A stretch of DNA of 10,028 bases from Lachnospiraceae bacterium UBA1753 (GTDB lineage Bacteria; Bacillota; Clostridia; Lachnospirales; Lachnospiraceae). How positions within the stretch are numbered: the first letter of the stretch is position 1; every line of letters starts with the position of its first letter. Location: contig DCHL01000076.1 in assembly GCA_002317595.1 (NCBI GenBank), forward strand, positions 288-10,315. Direction: 5' to 3'. The notes under the pieces are model-generated. The model saw only the letters and a program-made list of their open reading frames with translations. It ran no database searches and was not told where the DNA came from. A program made the position numbers and the translations under genes. Positions 6,522 through 10,028 of this stretch are shown here, one piece after another.

Positions 6522-7085
6522 CTAATATCCAGCCTCATCAAGGGCCCGTTCCCTTGCCTTAAGCTCTGCCTCTTTCTCATTAAGCTGCTGAGCCCAGTCA
6601 GCATATTTATTCTGAATTGCAGTTTCGTAATTCAGAATATTAGGGTTGTCCGCCTTCATTGTGATATAGAACATCGCAATTATGCAGACAATCAGAAGCG
6701 CAATAATGACCCTACAGATATCATATTCACGCTTATATGTCCTAATACTCCGAGGTTTCACGCGTCTGCTCTTCATCGGCGCTTCTTCCACTGCCTCAGA
6801 ATTATAAGACATATATAGGGGAATACTGCTCACATCCTCTTGGGCAATCTCTGGCGAATTGATCAGGAAGTCATGGAGTTCCCGCAGAAAGCTCATTCCC
6901 ATCGGAGTACACAGTACCCTGTTTTTAACCATCTTATTATAGATAACCAGCACGCTCTGCGGATTATCCATGTTAAGCTTCGTCCTGATATAATATATTT
7001 TCTTTTCTTCCTCGCGGGCCATCTCTGCATCCTTCTCATTCGCAAATGTGAAACCCGACACTGTTAAATTACTGTTATCTGACAT
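6522..7085 (-). CDS. Uncharacterised single-TM protein with C-terminal coiled coil
   Basis: I do not recognise this 187-residue protein. Residues 1-100 look like a soluble cytoplasmic domain with a predicted helical segment (20-38) and a compact 40-80 region (PQSVLVIYNKMVKNRVLCTP). A strongly basic stretch (105-119) precedes one hydrophobic helix (about 124-143), giving N-in/C-out topology. The C-terminal 40 residues form a charged heptad-like helix (about 155-184) outside the membrane. The ATG at 7085 has GAAGGAT about five bases upstream. It has its own promoter at about 7120-7146. It sits upstream of the regulator gene in the same direction with a 150-base gap and no visible terminator, so some read-through into the two-component operon is likely. 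Confidence 0.7.
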   Translation of the reverse strand: MSDNSNLTVSGFTFANEKDAEMAREEEKKIYYIRTKLNMDNPQSVLVIYNKMVKNRVLCTPMGMSFLRELHDFLINSPEIAQEDVSSIPLYMSYNSEAVEEAPMKSRRVKPRSIRTYKREYDICRVIIALLIVCIIAMFYITMKADNPNILNYETAIQNKYADWAQQLNEKEAELKARERALDEAGY

Positions 7086-7097
7086 GATTATCCTTCT

Positions 7098-7146
7098 TTG
7101 AAAAAATAAAAAGTTTTGTATTATAATACCACACTTCAGGAGTCAA
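7098..7146. promoter_or_regulatory. Divergent promoters sharing a palindromic -10
   Basis: GTATTATAATAC (7118-7129) is a perfect 12-bp palindrome, so TATAAT occurs on both strands. On the minus strand TTGACT (7146-7141) lies 15 bases from TATAAT (7125-7120), serving the 187-residue protein gene. On the plus strand TTGAAA (7098-7103) lies 18 bases from TATAAT (7122-7127), giving a distal SDR promoter with a start near 7134. Both cannot be occupied at the same time. Confidence 0.5.
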
Positions 7147-7174
7147 TATCCAATAGAAACCTTCACCTGTTTAG

Positions 7175-7183
7175 TGGTATAAT
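7175..7183 (+). promoter_or_regulatory. Proximal SDR promoter (extended -10)
   Basis: TGGTATAAT gives a TGn extended -10 with a perfect TATAAT (7178-7183). No strong -35 is present; TAGAAA (7154-7159, 18-base spacer) matches 4/6. The start site would be about 7190, exactly at the first operator palindrome. Confidence 0.65.
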
Positions 7184-7187
7184 ACCC

Positions 7188-7256
7188 GTAATCACATTGT
7201 TTTCAATGTGATTGCCTGTAATCACATTGTTTTCAATGTGATTGCCTGTAATCACA
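7188..7256 (+). repeat. Tandem 30-bp repeats, each a palindromic operator, before the SDR gene
   Basis: Two perfectly identical 30-bp units (7188-7217 and 7218-7247) are followed by a 9-base start of a third (7248-7256). Each unit holds a perfect palindrome with arms AATCACATTG and CAATGTGATT around TTTT (7190-7213 and 7220-7243). Centres are exactly 30 bp apart, about three helical turns, on the same face of DNA. They lie between the -10 element and the ribosome binding site, so a bound dimer pair would block initiation or elongation. In RNA each unit could also form a 10-bp hairpin. Confidence 0.85.
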
Positions 7257-7279
7257 CCAATACACCTAAGGAGAAAAAA

Positions 7280-8083
7280 ATGAGTGATATAATGAAATCC
7301 TTTTCCCTCGAGGGAAAGTCTGCTCTTGTAACCGGCGGAGCCCACAGTATCGGATTCGCAATAGCATGTGCCTATGCCCAGGCAGGAGCAAGAATATTTT
7401 TTAACAGTTCAAATCAGGAATCCATGGAGCGCGGTCTTGCTGAGTACAGGAAGCTTGGCATTGATGCCACAGGCTATGTCTGTGATGTCACTGATGAGGA
7501 CCAGGTGAAAAATATGGTCGCAGAAATTGAGAAGGAAGTTGGAACGATAGATATCCTTGTGAACAATGCTGGAATTATCAAGCGTATTCCTATGTGCGAG
7601 ATGGAGGTTGGCGACTTTAAGAAGGTAATCGACGTTGACCTTACCGCTCCCTTCATAGTTGCCAAGGCTGTCATTCCTTCAATGATAAAGAAGGGCCACG
7701 GAAAAATTATCAACGTGTGCTCAATGATGAGCGAACTTGGCCGAGAGACTGTATCGGCTTACGCTGCTGCCAAGGGTGGTCTTAAGATGCTGACAAGAAA
7801 CATTGCATCCGAGTTCGGTGAGTACAACATTCAATGCAACGGCATCGGTCCTGGATATATCGCTACATCCCAGACTGCTCCACTTCGCGAGAAGCAGCCC
7901 GATGGAAGCCGCCACCCCTTCGATCAGTTCATAATATCAAAAACGCCTGCCGCCAGGTGGGGGAACGTGGAGGATCTCCAGGGTCCCGCCATATTCCTGG
8001 CGTCAGACGCATCAGATTTTGTAAATGGTCATATCCTCTATGTTGACGGCGGAATACTCTCCTACATTGGAAAGCAGCCCTAA
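7280..8083 (+). CDS. SDR oxidoreductase, gluconate 5-dehydrogenase / KduD-like
   Basis: A 267-residue NAD(P)-dependent short-chain dehydrogenase. The Rossmann motif is T18-G-G-A-H-S23-I-G25, where the usual G at position 23 is Ser. NNAG is at 95-98, and the catalytic set is S148 (in NVCSMM), Y161 and K165 (YAAAK). The sequence strongly resembles proteins annotated gluconate 5-dehydrogenase in gut bacteria, many next to uronate genes. There the real substrate may be the 2,5-diketo-3-deoxygluconate handled by KduD; the substrate is not decided by sequence. AAGGAG (7268-7273) lies six bases before ATG 7280. An in-frame ATG at 7208 lies inside the operator repeat and is rejected. Convergent uxaC supports a role in hexuronate catabolism. 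Two promoters and a double operator precede the gene; a terminator follows. Confidence 0.85.
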   Translation: MSDIMKSFSLEGKSALVTGGAHSIGFAIACAYAQAGARIFFNSSNQESMERGLAEYRKLGIDATGYVCDVTDEDQVKNMVAEIEKEVGTIDILVNNAGIIKRIPMCEMEVGDFKKVIDVDLTAPFIVAKAVIPSMIKKGHGKIINVCSMMSELGRETVSAYAAAKGGLKMLTRNIASEFGEYNIQCNGIGPGYIATSQTAPLREKQPDGSRHPFDQFIISKTPAARWGNVEDLQGPAIFLASDASDFVNGHILYVDGGILSYIGKQP

Positions 8084-8096
8084 TCAGCTGAAGATA

Positions 8097-8561
8097 CTAT
8101 TTGATTTTTTCCCGCAGGGCCTTGATTAAGTCTCTGCGGGTATTTTTCAGCACTCTGTTTGAAAGAATATATCCACTGACGCCGCCGGTATAGATTACTA
8201 CCAGTGTCGGCTTTACAGCATACCTAATCTTACTCCATTCTAAAGTCTGTGTCTCACCATCACATTCAACGGTCATTCCGCTGTCCTGAAAGGTGAGTGA
8301 CAGATTTTTTTCATGCCCAGCAAGCTGCTTCTTTGAACGGGCATAGATGCTCACGGGCTGAATCACTGTAAACATCATAAGATAAAGTATCATAAGTCCC
8401 CTGCCGACGGGTCCTGCAGTGCCATAAAAAGTCACAATCAGGGCTATCGATGATGCGATTGCAATTATATTGACTATCGCCATGAACGACGAGTAGACAT
8501 AGTACATCGACATCTGCCAGAGGTCTGACGCTTTTGTGGTATATTCATAATGAAAATTCAT
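8097..8561 (-). CDS. YcxB-like small membrane protein
   Basis: A 154-residue protein with two predicted membrane helices (about 22-45 and 53-72) followed by a C-terminal cytoplasmic domain (about 85-154). That domain has the pattern of YcxB family proteins (S-L-T-F-Q-D-S-G-M-T-V at 88-98, then E-W-S-K-I-R). The function of this family is unknown. The ATG at 8561 lies five bases after the uxaC TGA; a GTG at 8570 overlapping that stop (GTGA) would add three residues. Either way it should be translated from the uxaC mRNA by coupling. Its last 15 or so codons contain the plus-strand terminator of the SDR gene. A regulatory or metabolic link to uxaC cannot be read from the sequence. Confidence 0.75.
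   Translation of the reverse strand: MNFHYEYTTKASDLWQMSMYYVYSSFMAIVNIIAIASSIALIVTFYGTAGPVGRGLMILYLMMFTVIQPVSIYARSKKQLAGHEKNLSLTFQDSGMTVECDGETQTLEWSKIRYAVKPTLVVIYTGGVSGYILSNRVLKNTRRDLIKALREKIK
8111..8147 (+). terminator. SDR terminator embedded in the ycxB-like gene
   Basis: CCCGCAG (8111-8117) and CTGCGGG (8134-8140) form a GC-rich 7-bp stem with a 16-base loop, followed by TATTTTT (8141-8147). It starts 28 bases after the SDR stop codon. On the minus strand the stem is followed by A-residues, so it should work only for plus-strand transcripts. Confidence 0.7.
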
Positions 8562-8566
8562 TCTTC

Positions 8567-9988
8567 TCACGCCTTATCAAGATTAAATCCAAAGTACTCC
8601 ACAGCATTGTTGAAGGAAATACCCTTTACAATTTCCGCAAGAATCTCCTCCTCGTAAGGATACTCTCCATTCTCTACCCAGCTTCCGATTATATCACAAA
8701 GAATCCTTCTGAAATAGTCGTGCCTTGTATATGAGAGGAAAGAACGTGAATCCGTAAGCATTCCAATGAAATTGCCAAGCGCTGAAAGACTTGCCAGCGA
8801 CTTCATCTGGTTGCACATTCCGATATAGTGGTCGTTGAACCACCACGCTGAACCCTGCTGGATCTTATTCTTAATTCCGCCGCCCTGGAAGCAGCCGATA
8901 ATTGTTGAAATAGCTGCATCATCATTGGGATTAAGGGAATAGATAATTGTCTTGGGTACTTCATCGGTTGCTGAAAGCGCATTTAAGTAGTCAGCAAGCT
9001 GTGCTGAAGGAGCATAATTGTTTATACAGTCAAAGCCTGTATCAGGTCCAAGCTTATTGTACATGAACGCATTATTATCTCTCTTGCATCCGTAGTGAAG
9101 CTGCATTACCCAGCCTCTCTTTGAATACTCTCTTCCAACATAAATCATGAATGCCGTCTTGTACTGGAGAGCCTCAAGCTCAGTAACCTGCTCCCCTCCA
9201 AGTGCCTTCTTAAGAATGGCATCAACGCCTGCATCATCAAGAGGCTGATACATGACATACTCAAGGGCATGGTCACTTACGCTGCATCCATTCTCAGCAA
9301 AGAAATCCATTCTGTTGCCAAGAGCAGCCTTTAAGGTGACAAGGTCTGTTACCGCAATGCCAGAAGATGCTGAAAGCTTTCCGATATATTCCGCAAACTC
9401 AGGCTTTTCAATATTCATTGCCTTGTCAGGCCTCCAGGCAGGAAGGACCTGAACCTCGAAAGAATCATCCGCCTTTATTTTCTGATGCCACTCAAGTGAA
9501 TCAATGGGGTCATCTGTTGTACAGATAAGCTTTACATTGGACATTCTAATCAGGTTCCTGACAGTAAACTCCTTACTCCTAAGCTTCTCATTACAGAGAT
9601 TCCATACCTCTTCAGCTGTATTTCCATTGAGGTTACCCTGGTATCCAAAATAGTATCTGAGTTCAAGATGGGACCAATGGTACAGAGGGTTGCCTATTAG
9701 CTTGGGCATTGTCTCTGCCCACTTCTGGAATTTTTCACGGTCGCTTGCATCACCTGTTATATATTTTTCATCAACACCATTTGTTCTCATCTGGCGCCAC
9801 TTGTAATGGTCACCACCAAGCCAGACCTGAGCTATATTCTCAAACTGTCGGTCCTCATAAATCTCCCTGGGATTGATATGGCAATGATAATCCAGTACAG
9901 GTATCTTGCTCATGTCAGCATAGTCAAAGTACAGTTTCTTTGCAGCCTCTGTACTAAGCAGGAAATCCTTATCCATAAATGCTTTCAT
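8567..9988 (-). CDS. uxaC: Glucuronate isomerase (uronate isomerase)
   Basis: A 473-residue cytoplasmic enzyme of the UxaC family (amidohydrolase fold). It interconverts D-glucuronate with D-fructuronate and D-galacturonate with D-tagaturonate, the first step of bacterial hexuronate catabolism. The N-terminal DYHCHINP segment carries the metal-site-like H35 and H37. Further family hallmarks are SHLELRYYFG (106-115), TTDDPIDSLEWH (about 157-168), LHYGCKRDNN (about 298-307), the NPNDDAA segment and SAWWFNDH near the C-terminus. Length is normal. The ATG at 9988 has AAAGGA nine bases upstream. The promoter may lie at or beyond the right edge; ATACA-CTT-TGTAT (10008-10020) is a short dyad there. 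It is followed within five bases by the ycxB-like gene. It and the SDR gene converge, so the hexuronate functions are split between two transcripts. Confidence 0.95.
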   Translation of the reverse strand: MKAFMDKDFLLSTEAAKKLYFDYADMSKIPVLDYHCHINPREIYEDRQFENIAQVWLGGDHYKWRQMRTNGVDEKYITGDASDREKFQKWAETMPKLIGNPLYHWSHLELRYYFGYQGNLNGNTAEEVWNLCNEKLRSKEFTVRNLIRMSNVKLICTTDDPIDSLEWHQKIKADDSFEVQVLPAWRPDKAMNIEKPEFAEYIGKLSASSGIAVTDLVTLKAALGNRMDFFAENGCSVSDHALEYVMYQPLDDAGVDAILKKALGGEQVTELEALQYKTAFMIYVGREYSKRGWVMQLHYGCKRDNNAFMYNKLGPDTGFDCINNYAPSAQLADYLNALSATDEVPKTIIYSLNPNDDAAISTIIGCFQGGGIKNKIQQGSAWWFNDHYIGMCNQMKSLASLSALGNFIGMLTDSRSFLSYTRHDYFRRILCDIIGSWVENGEYPYEEEILAEIVKGISFNNAVEYFGFNLDKA

Positions 9989-10028
9989 ATGTCACTATCC
10001 TTTCTAATACACTTTGTATATCTGATAA

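Noticed and set aside
7188..7256. CRISPR array from the 30-bp repeats
   Set aside because: The units are directly adjacent with no spacers, only two full copies exist, and they sit between a promoter and a ribosome binding site with no cas genes nearby.
7208..7279. N-terminal extension of the SDR protein from ATG 7208
   Set aside because: It would translate the operator palindrome, has no ribosome binding site and does not fit the family N-terminus. ATG 7280 has a clear AAGGAG.
7163..7345. Minus-strand frame with repeated ENNVITGNHI peptide
   Set aside because: The peptide repeat is just the 30-bp operator duplication read in frame; it overlaps the SDR start and has no ribosome binding site.

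Overview
The window looks like chromosomal sequence from an anaerobic, low-to-moderate GC Firmicute. The style of the uracil permease, the VanW/G5 protein, the two-component pair and the hexuronate enzymes points to Lachnospiraceae (Butyrivibrio / Pseudobutyrivibrio / Lachnospira-like). This is a judgement from protein style, not from a search. There are nine protein genes: eight on the minus strand and one on the plus strand. I see no rRNA, tRNA, CRISPR array or intact mobile element.

Layout from left to right. Positions 1-279 hold no convincing gene. They contain a strong rho-independent terminator for the uracil permease (198-243) and an AT-rich stretch with nested inverted repeats. The minus strand then carries, in transcription order from right to left: an uncharacterised one-TM coiled-coil protein (7085-6522), an OmpR-type response regulator (6363-5689), a HAMP histidine kinase (5628-4015), a secreted lipoprotein (3942-3184), a VanW/G5 membrane-anchored protein (3157-1700) and a UraA-type uracil permease (1620-280). 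Right of about 7090 is a divergent control region, followed on the plus strand by a gluconate-5-dehydrogenase/KduD-like SDR (7280-8083). Converging on the SDR gene is a minus-strand pair: uxaC (9988-8567) and a small YcxB-like membrane protein (8561-8097).

How the genes may work together. UxaC isomerises D-glucuronate or D-galacturonate, and the SDR probably acts on a downstream keto-uronate, so the right third is a hexuronate (pectin/glucuronan) catabolic locus. The SDR gene has two exact 30-bp repeats, each with a perfect palindrome, placed at the presumed transcription start; these look like tandem repressor operators. The kinase/regulator pair sits directly upstream of a lipoprotein and a VanW protein, suggesting an envelope-sensing module. 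The regulator gene has its own upstream array of TTCACA-like repeats with an exact 11-bp period, the format expected for PhoB/OmpR-family binding and so for autoregulation.

The main regulatory observations are: (i) the SDR double operator, (ii) the 11-bp repeat array, (iii) a terminator hairpin at the kinase/lipoprotein junction overlapped by a new promoter, which moves the lipoprotein start to a TTG codon, (iv) a plus-strand terminator embedded in the 3' end of the opposing ycxB-like gene, and (v) divergent promoters that share one palindromic -10 element. No complete new defence or mobile system is visible.
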